This document shows positions 47,664 through 60,061 of a stretch of 64,000 nucleotides of DNA, piece by piece. Under the pieces are notes generated by a model that was not told the origin of the DNA, made no database searches, and was given only the letters and a program-made list of their open reading frames with translations. The stretch comes from Sphagnum compactum. Lineage: Eukaryota; Bryophyta; Sphagnopsida; Sphagnales. The translations under genes and the position numbers were made by a program. Positions within the stretch are counted from its first letter, which is position 1; each line of letters starts with the position of its first letter. The DNA lies in assembly GCA_965153455.1 (NCBI GenBank), contig OZ234494.1, positions 13,578,001 through 13,642,000 of the forward strand. The letters run 5' to 3'.

Positions 47664-47760
47664 AATGGTTAACCGTGGGACAGGAATAGAAGGAAAAAAG
47701 TGTTTCTCATCCACATAACATCCATCTTGCATCATGCACCGGTGGGTGCTGGTTTTACCG
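47664..47760 (+). repeat. dispersed repeat family D, copy 2
   Basis: Reads 'caatggttaaccgtgggaca', 'ggaaaaaagtgtttctcatc' and 'cacataacatccatcttgca', in the same order as 15949-16045 and 62131-62220. It is preceded by 'taactaactaactac' and followed shortly by a (TA)n tract at 47768-47782. Confidence 0.65.
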
Positions 47761-48599
47761 TGGCCCAATATATATATATATATGTTTGGTTAACGGCCAC
47801 AAAAAGAAAGACCCACCACACGTACCTAAGAACTTCACAAAAACAATTTTCATTGGGGATTAACAATTCCCCAATGGTAACAATTCCCCAATGGGGGATT
47901 AACAATTCAAAGTACCCACTAAAAAACGATCCTCAAACCGATCCTCTTGTCTTGACCAGTGTTGCGTGGGTACCGAGTTTCAAGGATCACAATTCTCTTC
48001 ACATAAATAGTCAAGAACTGGGCACCAACACTAACTAGTATTGTTGACCATTGTTCGTCAAACAACATGTGTTCTTTTGGGCTTTGCATGCTTACGCACT
48101 CCTAAGCACACACAAACAAACGCCGCCCGCCCTCATCCCACCCAAATGGATTGGGAATATTTGATTGGAATCACATTGGGAAGAAGAAGAAGAAGAAAAA
48201 AATTTATTTTTTCCATTGATAAGGAAAAAGCATTGGGTGAGTAAATTTGGGGGGTGAGCATGATGAGGAGACTACTACCTAGCTATATAGCCCATTTGAC
48301 ATGAGAAATGATATATATTTTTAAAAATAAAAATGTTAAAAGGAATTCCTTAGAAGATATCAATAAAAAGTTGGGAACAAGACTGAAACAAAAAAAAAAT
48401 TTAAAAGAAAAAAAGAAAAAAAAAAGAAAAGCTCATGAAACAAATTTAGGTTAAATGGATTGGAAAAAAGGGTTGATCCAAAGAAAGCACAAAAGATTGG
48501 ATGGGAAAATAGGCAGTCGGTATGAGAAGATGGGACTCTTTTTCAGATCTGCTGTCTTTTCTGATGTTTTTGTTGTTGTTGTTACTGGGACAGAGACAG

Positions 48600-50262
48600 A
48601 TGCCCAACAAACAATATCAATAGTTTAAATTTACTTCATTTCTTTGTTTTGTTTGTTGCATTTGATGGGAGTTTTGTGAACTGGGTTTGTTGACCCCACC
48701 TGTTGTTGCAGCTCTGATGATGATGATGACGAGAATGGTGTTGTAGGGGAAGAAGTCTGACTCCCTCCCTCCCAAAAGAAAAAACAAAAAAAAAAAGGTA
48801 ACAACAAGAGGAGGGATAGGGAGCAGGAAGAGGAAGAGGAAAATGAGGAGGTGGAGGAGGTCAACTTGATTGAGGAGGTTTTGAAACTGATCTCTAGTCA
48901 ACTCAGTCAGTTCCATTTTTTGTTGTGTGATCTGTTATTGGTGTTGTTGTTGTTGTTGTTGTTGTTAGTAGGTTTTGGGGGGTTTTGGAGAAGTTGAAAT
49001 AGATAGAGTTGAGGTTTTGAACAAGGTGTCCTTGCTTTGCTTCAAAGTGGGTTTTTGTTGGGTGAGTGGGTGGGTGAGTTGGGTTTGAGCTGCTGCTGCT
49101 TCTTCTTCTTCATCTTCTTCTCTTGGACTACTACTACTGATAGGTGTTTTTCTTCTCCTGGACTTTGTGAAAAAGGTTTGGTGGGTAGTATGTATGGGAA
49201 AGCATTTTTGGGAGCAATGAATCCAAGTGTTTACAGTAAGCTTTAGGAATTGAGCTTTTTTTCTATGTTTTTGTTTACTTGGGTTGTTTTGTTTCCAGCT
49301 CCTTGGCCAAGTGGGTGGGTTTGATTCTTCTGTTGCTATCTTGTGGAGTCTTGTAAGAATTTTCTGGCAATCCTATCAGCTTTGGTAGAGTTGGATGTGG
49401 TGGAAAGTTGTGTCAGTTCACATGTTTTTGAGTTTTGTAGATTGAAGCTTTTTGTTTTGGTCAAGCTTCAGAAGTGAGTATTTTATTGTGTGAATCTCAC
49501 CAAGTTGTGAAGAAAGTGTTTGGGTTGATTTCCAAGATCTGTAGAAGCCCTCCCCCCTTCCCTGAAGCATGTTGAGTTTTGGCCTAACTTCGAATCTTGT
49601 CACTGTTCAAACGTCTTCTTCTTCTTCCTGGACTTCTCTCACACATCACTGATCTTAGCAAGTACCCCAAACAAGAAAGGGAGGAGCAGCTTCAAGCTTT
49701 GGCAGTTTCAGATTTCTTTGGCTATGAGGCTGAGCTTGGAGGAGAATAGGATAGCACACACCTTGTGGTTAAGGTATTTTGTGATGCTCTCCTTTTCTGA
49801 ATTGCTTTGCAACAGAATGACACAGAGAGACACAGAGAGACACACAGAGGGTGGGTGCATTTTTTGTGGCTTTCAATGGATACACAAATGTCTCATGTTG
49901 TGGCAATCTGAGCATGAAGAGGGAGATGTCCAAAGGCAGTGTTATTTAGAGCTCCAAGGCATCTATCTCCTGCTGGTATTGCTTGAACTTGCTGTCTGTG
50001 GACTATGCTTTAGTGTGTGTGACTGAGACTTTGAGCTCCGGTGCATGAGGGATTTTGTTCCTTTATATTTCTGACATCACTTTTGTATGTGCTTGCTTCC
50101 AGGGAGTTCAAGAAAGCTTGAGAGGGATAAAAGAAGGTTCTTTCTTGGAGACAATTGCAAGCTTACAGACTTTAGAGCCTTCTGTCATCAGGCTTTTTTG
50201 CTGTGTTTGAGGAGCAGGAGAAGGAGGAGGACAGAAAATAAGACTTTGAAATCAAAATCAGT
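48600..50262 (+). promoter_or_regulatory. probable promoter and long 5' leader of the receptor-like kinase
   Basis: This stretch is less AT-rich than the gap to its left and contains GTT and CTT/TCT triplet runs common in plant leaders. It has several short upstream frames (for example 49037-49246 and 50087-50308) and no domain-bearing exon. The transcript start cannot be placed from sequence alone. Confidence 0.3.
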
Positions 50263-53026
50263 ATGGCTGCTGCATGCTTGCCAAAAGCTTTGTCCTCAGT
50301 CATGCTGATTATACTCATACTGGTGGTTATGTTCTCCAATGTACAAGGAGGACAACCCAGACAAGTAACAATCAACACCATGACAACAACAAACAAACTC
50401 TCACCTGAAGTCTTGTACACAACCCAAGAAGTTCCCCCCATTGCTGCTGCACAACCCCAGATTCCAAAGCTTGCAAGATCCGGCAGCATGGGGACTGATA
50501 TTTCAACAACATTGGTCAGTGTTGCAATTGTGTTTATAGTGGGTCTCTCAACAAGCTTCTGGTGGAAATTGTCAAAGAAGGTGGAGCCTCCTCCTCCACA
50601 GCAGGAGCAACCTCTCCATCGATCAGATTCAGAATCGGGCAGCAGCCATGGAACCCCCCAGAAGATGATGACGATGAAGAGGAGTCCAACAGATGTGCAC
50701 GTGGGGCCTCTCAGAAAGTTCACACTTCAGGAAATTCTCACCATGACAAACTCGTTTGAAGTAGTCTTGGGGAAGGGTGGCCAGGGCACTGTGTATGAAG
50801 GCTCTCTCCCAGGTTCAGAACCGCAGCAAAAAGCTGCAGTGAAAAAGCTCGACAGGGACAAAGCTTTGGATGGGGTGTGGACCAACAGATCTGAGGATAT
50901 GAAGAACCAAGATGCAACTGAGAAGGAATTCTGGAGTGAACTCCGCAGCATCTCCAAGCTCCACCATAGTAATATTGTGGCGTTGCTTGGGTATTGCATT
51001 GAAGGTGAACATCTTTTTCTCATCTATGAGTTTATGGACAATGGCTCACTGGAACAGCACCTGCATGGAACAAAGAGTGAGGACTCCACCGAGTCCACTG
51101 GGCATTTCTTGGACTGGCACCAGAGAATGCAAGTGGCATTGGATGTTGCACAGGGGCTGGAGTATCTCCACAACTATGCAAAGCCGACTCTTGTCCACCG
51201 TGACATTAAGCCAAGCAACATTCTGTTCGATGCTGGTATGCATGCTAAAATCGCAGACTTTGGGCTCAGCAAGACGCAGACTCTGGATATCACAACCTCT
51301 GTGCACCTCAAGGGCACTCCAGGGTATGTTGATCCTGTGTACTATGCAACAGGACAAGCCAATGAGAAGAATGATGTATACAGTTATGGGGTGGTGCTCC
51401 TTGAGCTCGTGACAGGCAAGAGAGCCATTGAGAGAACAACGAGCTTAGTGGCCTGGTGCAGAGAATTTCAGTACAGTGATCCAGACTTGGGGCCGTTACT
51501 TCTACCCAAAATGGTGGATGATAAGGTCAAGCCATGCAGTGAGTCAATGCAGCAGCAGCTACTGGCAGTTGTGCAACTGGCCATGGCCTGTGTTGATGAT
51601 AACCCAGATCGACGACCCAACATGAAGGAGGTTGTGAAAAAGCTTTACATTGCAGATTATGAAGAGCCGTCAAGCACTGAAATCGGCAATGAGGTAAGTT
51701 GAGAACTAGTCCATCCTCAATTGGAGATTGAAGGCTAGTGATGAACATGATGAAATTGAAGTCCCTTGTCAGTCAATCTGAACCCTTACAATGAATGCAT
51801 CATGTAGCTAGCATGATCAAGGATTGCAACACTGCACAGGCACCAATCAGGCTGGAGTGATGAAAATGTGAATGGAATAATGTGTTTTACAGTGTCACTT
51901 GAGTAACAATGGAAGAACATCAAATCATGCAAATGGGAGTTTTGGAGCACTGACATACTCTCGAGCAAACTCTAGCAATGGGTATGATTGAGACACTCAA
52001 ACTTTGATTGAAGTCAGATTTTCCCTTATTTTCTTCTATTGTCATCACAGGTTAACCTACTGTCATTGCATATGTTAACTGCAGTTTCAGAAACTGTTTT
52101 GTTTCATGTCCAATGTTGAGAAGAGCTTGTAGAGATAGCTTGTCTGAGGCTTACAAGGTTTGATATAGAAAAGCAGAAATTATGAAGAATGATTCTGAGG
52201 CTGTTTTCCCCATCTACATTTATTCCCGAACATTGCATGTGCCAGCTCTTGGTTTCCTGCTAAATGTTTTTTGGGGGTTCTGGCACTCTTTGTCTCAGGT
52301 GGTCAAGCTATGAAATCACAGAAACTTCTATCATCATCAAGTACACATTTCAGAACAAGAAGATAGCAGTTAGATGCAAGATTTGGCCAACAATAAAAAC
52401 CCTCGGCATGAACAAAATTGAGGCGACATTGGATAGTGCACTTATGTGGAAAAAAGGTCTTTGGATTTACAATGCCAGCAGCAGTAGGGAGTTCACTGTG
52501 GATGAGGTCAAGCTTCAAGCTGAATGGCAGGTTGGTCTGAGGTTCCGCCGGCATTTACTGAAGGAAGGTGATCCTAGGCGAAGTCAAGGTCCATTCTGTG
52601 TTGAGTATTTGGCCCTGAAAGACGAAGATGGAAACCCCTTAATTGAGTACCATGGTGATAGATCACCACTTCCTCCCCCTCATGTAAGTGCTTCTCAGCA
52701 TCTGAAAGTAATATACTAGAGAATGTGTTGTACAAGATCAACGTTGTAACAAACATCAGGCTATGTGCTTTGTGAAGGGTGTGAGATTTAATCGAGGTGG
52801 GACAATTGTGCTTCTGACTGTTTTGTTTTTCATATGCCTAAGTTTAGATGTCATAGTCTGTTAGCCATTCACTAACAAGTTCAAAGATGACATCATGATT
52901 TTGCAGAGAGAATCCTCATTGGGGTCCTTTACAACTATCCCCTTCCAGCGACGAAGATCCTCACTGATGCAAGATGGTTCACATGTAAGAAAATCCAGAA
53001 TGGCTAATTATCATGCTATTCAATGA
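50263..53026 (+). CDS. receptor-like Ser/Thr kinase with unknown C-terminal region
   Basis: A membrane kinase of the plant RLK/Pelle class. Exons are 50263-51693, 51893-51981, 52299-52683 and 52907-53026; phases agree and give 674 residues. A signal peptide (residues 1-29) precedes only about 50 extracellular residues and one membrane helix (about 81-101). The kinase domain spans about 160-465, with GKGGQG (170-175), Lys194, Glu226, HRD (312-314), DFG (332-334) and GYVDPVYY, so it should be active. After a Ser/Asn-rich linker, exons 3-4 add about 165 residues (TETSIIIKYTFQNKKIAVRC, KIWPTIKTLGMNKIEATLD, WKKGLWIYNA, EVKLQAEWQVGLRFRRHLL) that I do not recognise. The stop at 53024 assumes reading through a possible donor at 52985 (CAT/GTAAGA), so the real end could lie further on. 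Without splicing, exon 1 would stop four residues after 51693. Confidence 0.8.
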
Positions 53027-54403
53027 CCTAATTTGACATGCCTGTAATACCTGAATTTGTTTTGGCTCTATGGGCTGCCTAGCGCCTCCTATAGCTTGTC
53101 ACCTTGCTTTGAAGTTTATCTTCACTGTAGTATCTTTGAGGGCATTGAGCTGAGGGATGACCTATTATGGATCTGGCTTGCAAAGTAAGGTGGTCACATT
53201 CGTAGCCACTTGAAGAGAAACTGAGATGAACACTTATTAATTGGAGTGGTCATACGGAGGAGAACTAGGCTACATTTTATGAGAACCTTGATTGGGTTGT
53301 GAGTGTGGAGGATGACTTACGGACCTGTTGTCACCTGACTGACTGCTTTGATATTTCAACCAAGAGTTGCTTGAACTGCAACAAGTTGAATCAAGAGCTG
53401 ATCAGGGGGGACTCACAACATTGATCAGCTAGCAACTTCAGAGAGTGGAACTCAACAGACAGCTAATTTGAACGGCTAGCTGAACATGTGAATGAATTGC
53501 TGGATAATTGGATTGATCAGCAATATTGGAGCTTCTAATACACATATTGCAGGAAGCCACTTCTAGGTATTTAAGCTTGCACAAAATTACCTCAGATCAA
53601 AAAGAGTTCAGATAGATTAGAGAGCTCAAGAGAGTTTGCAATTTTCTTCTGTCACAAGTCCAGACTGATTTTTTCTTCAAGTCTGAGTTTGCAATATTGA
53701 TCTTCAGTCAAAAGTTGGGCCTGAATTTATTTTTCTTGACGTCTCCCACCCATTTCAGTTCACAAGACATCAATCAGAGTTGAATACAAAGGACCCATTA
53801 AGCATCACATCATTCAACTGGTTACAGAACCAAATGTATGTGTCTGGATCAATACTCAATGTACATGAATCGTCCAATGGATTGACCCAATAAAATTCGA
53901 GCTTTGGGAATGTGTCCCTTGGGCACCCCACCCAAGAGGTGCAAGGGCATCTCCTTACATGCCAAGGGTACAATTATTTGGATGTGCCTCTTGAGATGAA
54001 GAATTGCTTCAAGTGATCACACCCCTCCTGGATGAAGAGACACGAGAATATAAATCAAAGACACAAAGATCGATCCCAAAGAGACCCAATTGCACCAATG
54101 ATGGATCGTCACTCCGAGTGAGGACGATACAACCCAATCAGGATCAGTTTCCTCGACCCTAGGAAAGCTCAAATTTGCCCTCCAGCAGCACAATCCCTAA
54201 CACAATGATGATACTGAGTGGGACCTTGTCTCTCCACCCTCTTAATTACTAGGCTCTGCAAATCTCCCACAACCAACTCTAATAAGATTCACTAATCTCC
54301 TCTTTCTTCTTGCTTGCCGATTGATTTCCCAGAAGAAGAGAGGGGTGGGAAAAAAGGAAAAAAAAAAAACCAAACCAAACAAAAGCATACAAAACAAACA
54401 AAA
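53027..54403. other. gap between kinase and linker-histone genes
   Basis: I see no supported gene. A possible small terminal exon of the kinase starts after TATTGCAG near 53552 (EATSRYLSLHK). 'TATTTAAG' at 53568-53575 is a TATA-like word but too far from the next gene to be convincing. The promoter and leader of the downstream gene must lie here. Confidence 0.3.
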
Positions 54404-54871
54404 ATGAAAGACATTGCACCACCACGATCCACATTGCTACAAGATGCCATGTTGCATCTGAAGCAACGCAAAGGGGCAAGCTTGGCACAGATCCGGAAGC
54501 ATCTAGAGGCAAACTATGAAGAGAAGCTAGATGGTACCAACAAGAAGCTTCTGTCATCGGCACTGACGGGTATGGTGCAGACAGGCAAGGTGAGGAAGCT
54601 AGGGAACATGTACAAGCTGAGCGGCAATGGTAACGAAGATGATAACCTCACCAAAGGACGACGTCGGCTTCCTGTAGGCTATTGCAAGAGTCACCATCGC
54701 CCTCATTACGCTGGTAGCAAGCGCAAACGCAGTCGCAAAACACGTCGTCGTCGTCACCATCGCCGACGCCATCATCGTCGTCGCCATCATCGTCGTCGTC
54801 ACAATCGTCGCAGGCACCACAGACGACGCCATTCACGTCACCGACGCCATTCTCGACGCCGACGCCACTAA
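54404..54871 (+). CDS. linker-histone-derived, protamine-like protein with Arg/His tail
   Basis: A single-exon gene for 155 residues. Residues 9-73 form an H1/H5 globular (winged-helix) domain: STLLQDAMLHLKQRKGASLA at the start, then KHLEANYEEKL, NKKLLSSALTGMVQTGKVRK and LGNMYKLSG, matching the H15 pattern of helix, helix, basic helix and beta hairpin. From about residue 105 the tail is almost only Arg and His, with RRRHH repeated about six times and no Lys/Ala/Pro-type H1 tail. H1-derived protamine-like proteins pack sperm chromatin in plants with motile sperm, and this layout fits that role (inference). I chose Met at 54404 because the upstream in-frame extension to 54314 is a low-complexity Lys/Gln run. 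The repeated tail codons form a 15-bp tandem repeat. A degenerate ordinary H1 is the alternative. Confidence 0.75.
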   Translation: MKDIAPPRSTLLQDAMLHLKQRKGASLAQIRKHLEANYEEKLDGTNKKLLSSALTGMVQTGKVRKLGNMYKLSGNGNEDDNLTKGRRRLPVGYCKSHHRPHYAGSKRKRSRKTRRRRHHRRRHHRRRHHRRRHNRRRHHRRRHSRHRRHSRRRRH

Positions 54872-54917
54872 AGCCATCAATCGCCATCATCCATCAAACC
54901 CTAGCCGGCTGCTAAAA

Positions 54918-54946
<29 letters not shown>
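54918..54946 (+). repeat. (CAT)n microsatellite in the 3' region of the histone-like gene
   Basis: About nine or ten CAT triplets follow the stop codon by some 45 bp. This is the same triplet class that, with CGT, builds the Arg/His tail just upstream, so local repeat slippage seems active here. Confidence 0.6.
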
Positions 54947-54948
<2 letters not shown>

Positions 54949-54949
54949 T

Positions 54950-57660
54950 CGCCAGCCATCCAGCCACCCAGCTACCATTTGCCATTAAAATCAATTACCG
55001 GCATAATTGATTTTGTACCCATCATTGCAATTTACCAACAACATTGTTTCAAGACCTAAAATTAAATAATAATTATAATAATTATAATAATTATTATATT
55101 TATTTATTTTTTGTAGGTGGTAAATTCATTGTTCACAATAACTAATCTGAAATCATTTCTTTAATTCTTTCCCCAAAAAAATGTTTCAGTTATTATTATT
55201 AAATTTAATTTAATTTAATACATAGATTTAGTAGGTTGCCAATTAACCATCTATGTAATTCTGCAAAGGACTGAATTTTTTTCATCCCAATTTTACAAAT
55301 TCACCCAATTGTAGATGGGATTGAATATTGTACAATGTACATGATTTTAAAGCTCAATTTAATCTTATGAAAGGGAAGTTACATGTCTTTTTTTTATAAA
55401 AAAAATTTATTTGCATAAAATGGTATTTTATTTACTTAATTTGTAATTTTTATGTTAAGGTGAAATATATGCTTATATAGTATTTTTCAAAACATATTTT
55501 ATGCAATATTTTACAATTTTTCATTTACAAATGTGACACTGAAGTGCATTGATGTTAGAACTAGCATGACATGTCATGTATAACCTTGCTAGGGATGTCA
55601 CCTTTAGCATGATGGATTGTATGTGTTAGATAAACAAATGTGTAGACTTTATAATTTTTGACTTGAAAAATATTCTTGATTCTTTCAATATAAGTTTGTA
55701 TTTAATTGATAATTAAACATATTTTTTAGAGTAAACTAATGAACCCAAACATTGTAAGTTATATATTTCATAAGGCCAATTTGCTTAATTGAACCCAAAA
55801 TCTCCAAAAATGTTTCCATATATTTGTGTGTTTCCCTTAAATATACATTTATGTTGTGTTACCATTTACATCATAAAACAAATAAATTAAATATAATTGG
55901 ATTTATGAATATTTTTGAACTACATCAATCACTTTTTTGCACCCCTCTTTTGGTGTTCATTGATCTTCATATTCAAGTTTTTCTTACAATTACAACACAT
56001 TTTGCAATTGTCATAATGAGGCCAACATTTCTTTTAAAATATTTACATAATTTTTCAATGAACAAAACCCCCTATGGTCGGCACCTTTAACATGATTAAA
56101 ACACCTATGGGACCAATGTTTATTTTTTCCCTAACAAAATTTGTTGTCTTTTCCCCCAAAAAAATTGGGATTTGTTGGGAAATTTTTTTCCAGTGTAAAT
56201 TCTACTAATTTGCTAAATTTTTTGAAAAAAAAATTACCCAATCTTTCATATCACAAAATTGAAAAAAAGAAAAAAGAACCTTGTATGGGACTACAGTTTT
56301 TTTTTTTTTTCCTTCAAAAATTTGACATAAAAACATTTGCAAGCATCCCAAGATGGATGTTGCATTAAGTGGCTACAAGTTCTTAGTACCTATTTCAACA
56401 TTCTAAGATTGCACACAAAAACAACTATCAAGCCAAAGGTAGAGGACATATGTGGCAAATATGTATATATATATATATATATATATAGAAATCCGTGATT
56501 TTTCCCAAAAGTGGAAAATCTAAGATGGAATATAGTCCTATTTTATTTTACTTTTCTCACTTTTATGAAATTCCACATCAAAAAATATGGCTTTATGGGA
56601 CATGCTAATAATAGGTTTGATTAAATAAGGTATTATTTAAAAAATTCCTTACATTTTCCACCTTATTGACATAGTTCATGATTAATGTTAGTATTCATAA
56701 ACTATCCTTTTTTATTAAAAAAATGTTTTATTATATAAAAACATTCCAACATGAAATTAAGATGTAAGCTATGGAAAAGGGAATATGTGACAAAATGTTG
56801 CTTTAATTAAATTTTTGCGCATTTGTGTGAAATTTTGCACACAAAATATATATGGATGGGTGCCATTGGTTGGTGGTTTCCGAAACCCCAACTTTTCATT
56901 TGCCTTATTAATGTGTTTAGAGCGTTTGTAAAAACTAATTATGGCACGATGAGTTGTGTGTCGGATTTTGCTGCATCAAAAAATTGAAAAAAAAAAATCC
57001 AGGTCTTGATTCCTACACAAAATTCATAATTAATTGATGATTCAATTATCTTATTACTTGAACCGCAAGTTGCACACTATCGATGAAATAACGAAAAAAA
57101 GAAGAAGTTGATTTTGTGAAAATTAAGTTCCATTTGAATGTAAATGTTGCATGATATTACATGCAATTTGAATAAAAATTGAAATTCAAGTTCAAGTTCA
57201 AATTGAATTCAATGGAGTTAAGATCCAATTGAATTGAATTCATTTGAAGCAAAGCAAGATGCAAATTGGTGCAAAACCTTGCAGAAACCAACTAACCCTA
57301 AAAATTGCAGCCTTGTCACAAATGCAAAAAACACCGCATCATGAAAGAAGCACATCATCATTCTCGCCTGATCACTTGAATCTTCACAACACGAAAAACT
57401 TGCAATTGTCAATCAAGACACAGTGTTAGTTATCTGCTTCATATTTCTGCCATTTGATTGCAGTAACAGATACAGCAGGATAAAAAGGATCGGTACCCAA
57501 GAATGCATCTCGTGCTGATCAAACTCTTTTAAGCAAGAAAACCAATCGAGTTGAACCAGCATACAAAGCACTTGACCCTAATTTTGATCTAGGTTTTTAG
57601 GTCTCTATGGACAGAACCACCTGACAGACAGAATCCCAATCCCACCCAACGACAAAATAA
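54950..57660. other. AT-rich gap, no supported gene
   Basis: Contains 'ATAATAATTATAATAATTAT'-type runs near 55067-55095, a family B-like block at 56135-56270 ('ttccagtgtaaattctacta', also seen at 4611-4630) and a (TA)n tract at 56462-56486. I see no exon with family features. Confidence 0.4.
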
Positions 57661-57666
57661 AATAAC

Positions 57667-59573
57667 TCAACCCTGTTTTTTTCTCACAAGCTTGGCTGCA
57701 ATACTTTCTCCTTTCTCATCAGGATTCATCAATTTGAACACATTTGATTTGTGGTCAGGTGGGTGTGAGTTGAATCCGACCATCTCTGTTTTCTTCACCA
57801 ACTCCTCCTCCTCCTCCTCCTCTGCAATTGCAACAACATGATGAATTTTTTTCAATCTTCAATGCTGTTGAAATGTCCGAAAACAGGATGGATCACAACA
57901 GCAAAATCACACCCACAAATTGACCACAGCAAGAATCAAAAGAGAAAAAACTGTAGTTTCTGTTTTAGAAGGGTTTGCACACCATTTGCTTGGTCCTTCT
58001 TCAACTTGGTGTGCTCCTGTTTTTTCAAACCATCAAGCTTTTTCTTCCTCCATTCCTCTAGCCCTACATGACCGGCACGACCAACCACCCCAGAAAGAGA
58101 TTTGCTACATCAACTTGCTCTATCTCTCTCTTGAATTGACAATTCTCAAACAATTTGTCATTCTGCAACAAAACTCATTTTGTCTTCGGTTTGAGGATTT
58201 GTGGATTCTACTCCCTGTATTGTTGTTATTGTTGTTGAGCAGCAGCGTTGCAAGTGAGAGGGAAAGGACAGAGGAAAACAAACAGACCAAGAACAGAAGA
58301 AAGCAAATGACCATAGCCAGATTGATTACTAAAGAATTGACTAATCCCCAACTCCTGGCAACTCCAAATTTGCATTCAAAGAAATAATGGCAAAGAATCA
58401 CACCTTGTTGTGGGTTGGATTTGCTGTTGATAAACCTAAGATATCGTAATCGCTGTGCAAGCTCCAATGCCACTCTCTGTCTTGCTGCAGAAGCAGATTG
58501 AGATTTGCTTATCTCCATCTCTGTCTGTGCCTCAATCTCCTTGATCTTCTCTCCCCCACCCACCCACCATCCATCGGCCCCCACCCACCATTCCCAACAA
58601 ACAAACAAACAAAGCAATCCAACAACTGGATCTCAGCACCAACAAAAATCTGCTACAGAACAATCCTTGATCTCTCTGCTTGCAAACCCTAAAAAGGAAA
58701 AAAAAAATCTCTGCCACAAGGAATGGGGCTTTGTTTCTTCTTCTTCTTCTTCTTCTTCTTCTTCTTCTTCTTCGTCGCGCATTGCCTGATGGTTTTGGAT
58801 TTCAGTGGAGGGAGCAAAGGCCCATTTGTTGCTTACCCGTTCCATCAATCTCACAGGAAGAACAGCACGGCGAAGATCATTCGACTCTTCTTGTCGCTTC
58901 AAATCCTCTTCTGAATATATCACTTCCTGTTGCAATGCTCCTGCTACTGCTGTATGATCCCCTGTCCCCACTTCATCATCCTCATCCCAATCAATGTAAT
59001 GCAATGCCATGCCATCAGGCTTTGGGATCCCATTAGCTTGCAATGCTGCACATCGACAGACACATTACCCAGAAATCTATGGAACAAACACTCTTGATCA
59101 AACCTGAAACCAAGATAATCTGCAAGCCCTGGCATTGCAAGGGATCCTTCAAAGGGGCAAAGAATGGTGGAAAAAATAGATCATGCAAATGTTGACCAAA
59201 AGTTGTTGAGTCAGAAAACAAATCCAAAACACTCCGCGATGAGGCATGAAGAAGAAGAAGAAGAAGAAGAAGAAATGTGGACAACAGACAAGAAAGAATG
59301 CCCCAAAAAAAAACACAAAAAGACAAGGAACGGAAAGGAAAAAGGATGGAAGGAAAGGAGATGGGAGAAGGAGAAGGGAGAAAGGGTGGGAATCAAACCT
59401 TGTTGTTGTAACTCGTTGCTGCTGCTGCTGCTGCTGCTGGAGGTTTGGAAATAAAAGGGTCCTACAACGGATTGCAGCAAGTAGAGTGCCACCACCAGGT
59501 TCCCAGCACACAGAACAAATGTAGCTCTTTTGTAGGAGCAGTGCAACCTGGCTGCAAGCTCCACATTCGCCAT
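57667..59573 (-). CDS. membrane-anchored protein of unknown function, 226 residues
   Basis: Minus-strand exons are 59399-59573, 58837-59045, 58404-58545 and 57667-57821, and the joined frame is open throughout. The start context is AGGATGGCG. The protein begins MANVELAARLHCSYKRATFV, followed by a hydrophobic helix (about residues 17-38, LCAGNLVVALYLLQSVV), then a Ser tract, an acidic segment (DWDEDDEVGTGD), a helical heptad-like stretch (QRVALELAQRLRYLRFINSK), a Glu run and a basic end (AAKLVRKKQG). This suggests a single N-terminal anchor with a cytosolic coiled region. I believe plants have a similar uncharacterised family but cannot name it. The third exon's 5' boundary is the least certain (58545 chosen to keep phase). 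The Ser and Glu runs come from CTG and CTC triplet repeats. Confidence 0.6.
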
Positions 59574-60060
59574 CCTCCTTTTGCTACAACAAAAACACCA
59601 ATCTCATCTTCTCCATCAATGTAGACTTTCTCCTCATCATTCCTGTGCACACTAGTACTACTGCTACTCCTCCTCCTCCTGCTGCTGCTGCTGCTGCTGC
59701 TGCCATCTCCAAACACAAATCTTCCAGAAAACCAAAACCCATCAAACAAATCCACCCAAACTGCAATCTTTTTGGGCTCTCCTCCTCCTCCTCCTCATCC
59801 TCCTCCTCCTCCTCACAACCAAATTCAATCCCAATACATTCCTCAAATCTCTTCCCAGTTTTCCTTCTCCTTCTCTTCTCCTTTTTGTCTTCTTCCACTC
59901 TCTTCACTTCTTCACAAAGTGCAGCTTTCTTTTGTGCAGGGATTTTCCTTCACAAAAAACAAACTTCCTTTTCTGTTTTTGTGCAGAAAATTTTCTTCAC
60001 AAATTTTTTGGTGTTTGCTATTTTGTGAACTAAAAAAATTCCAGATTCTTGATGAGAAAG
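59574..60060. other. leader and promoter of the 226-residue membrane protein gene, triplet-repeat rich
   Basis: Upstream of the ATG on the minus strand lie (CTG)n at 59680-59702, (CTC)n at 59781-59815 and a CTT-rich stretch to about 59900. Long open frames on both strands here are translations of these triplets and are not called as genes. Confidence 0.4.
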
Positions 60061-60061
60061 A

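Noticed and set aside
50172-50723. 183-residue minus-strand frame opposite the kinase gene
   Set aside because: Antisense shadow of a clear kinase exon; no family features.
53770-53973. 67-residue minus-strand frame near the kinase 3' side
   Set aside because: Composition could fit a retroelement scrap, but no motif is clear enough to name it.
54599-54890. Minus-strand frames opposite the histone-like gene, one Asp-rich
   Set aside because: Shadow of the Arg/His repeat codons on the other strand.
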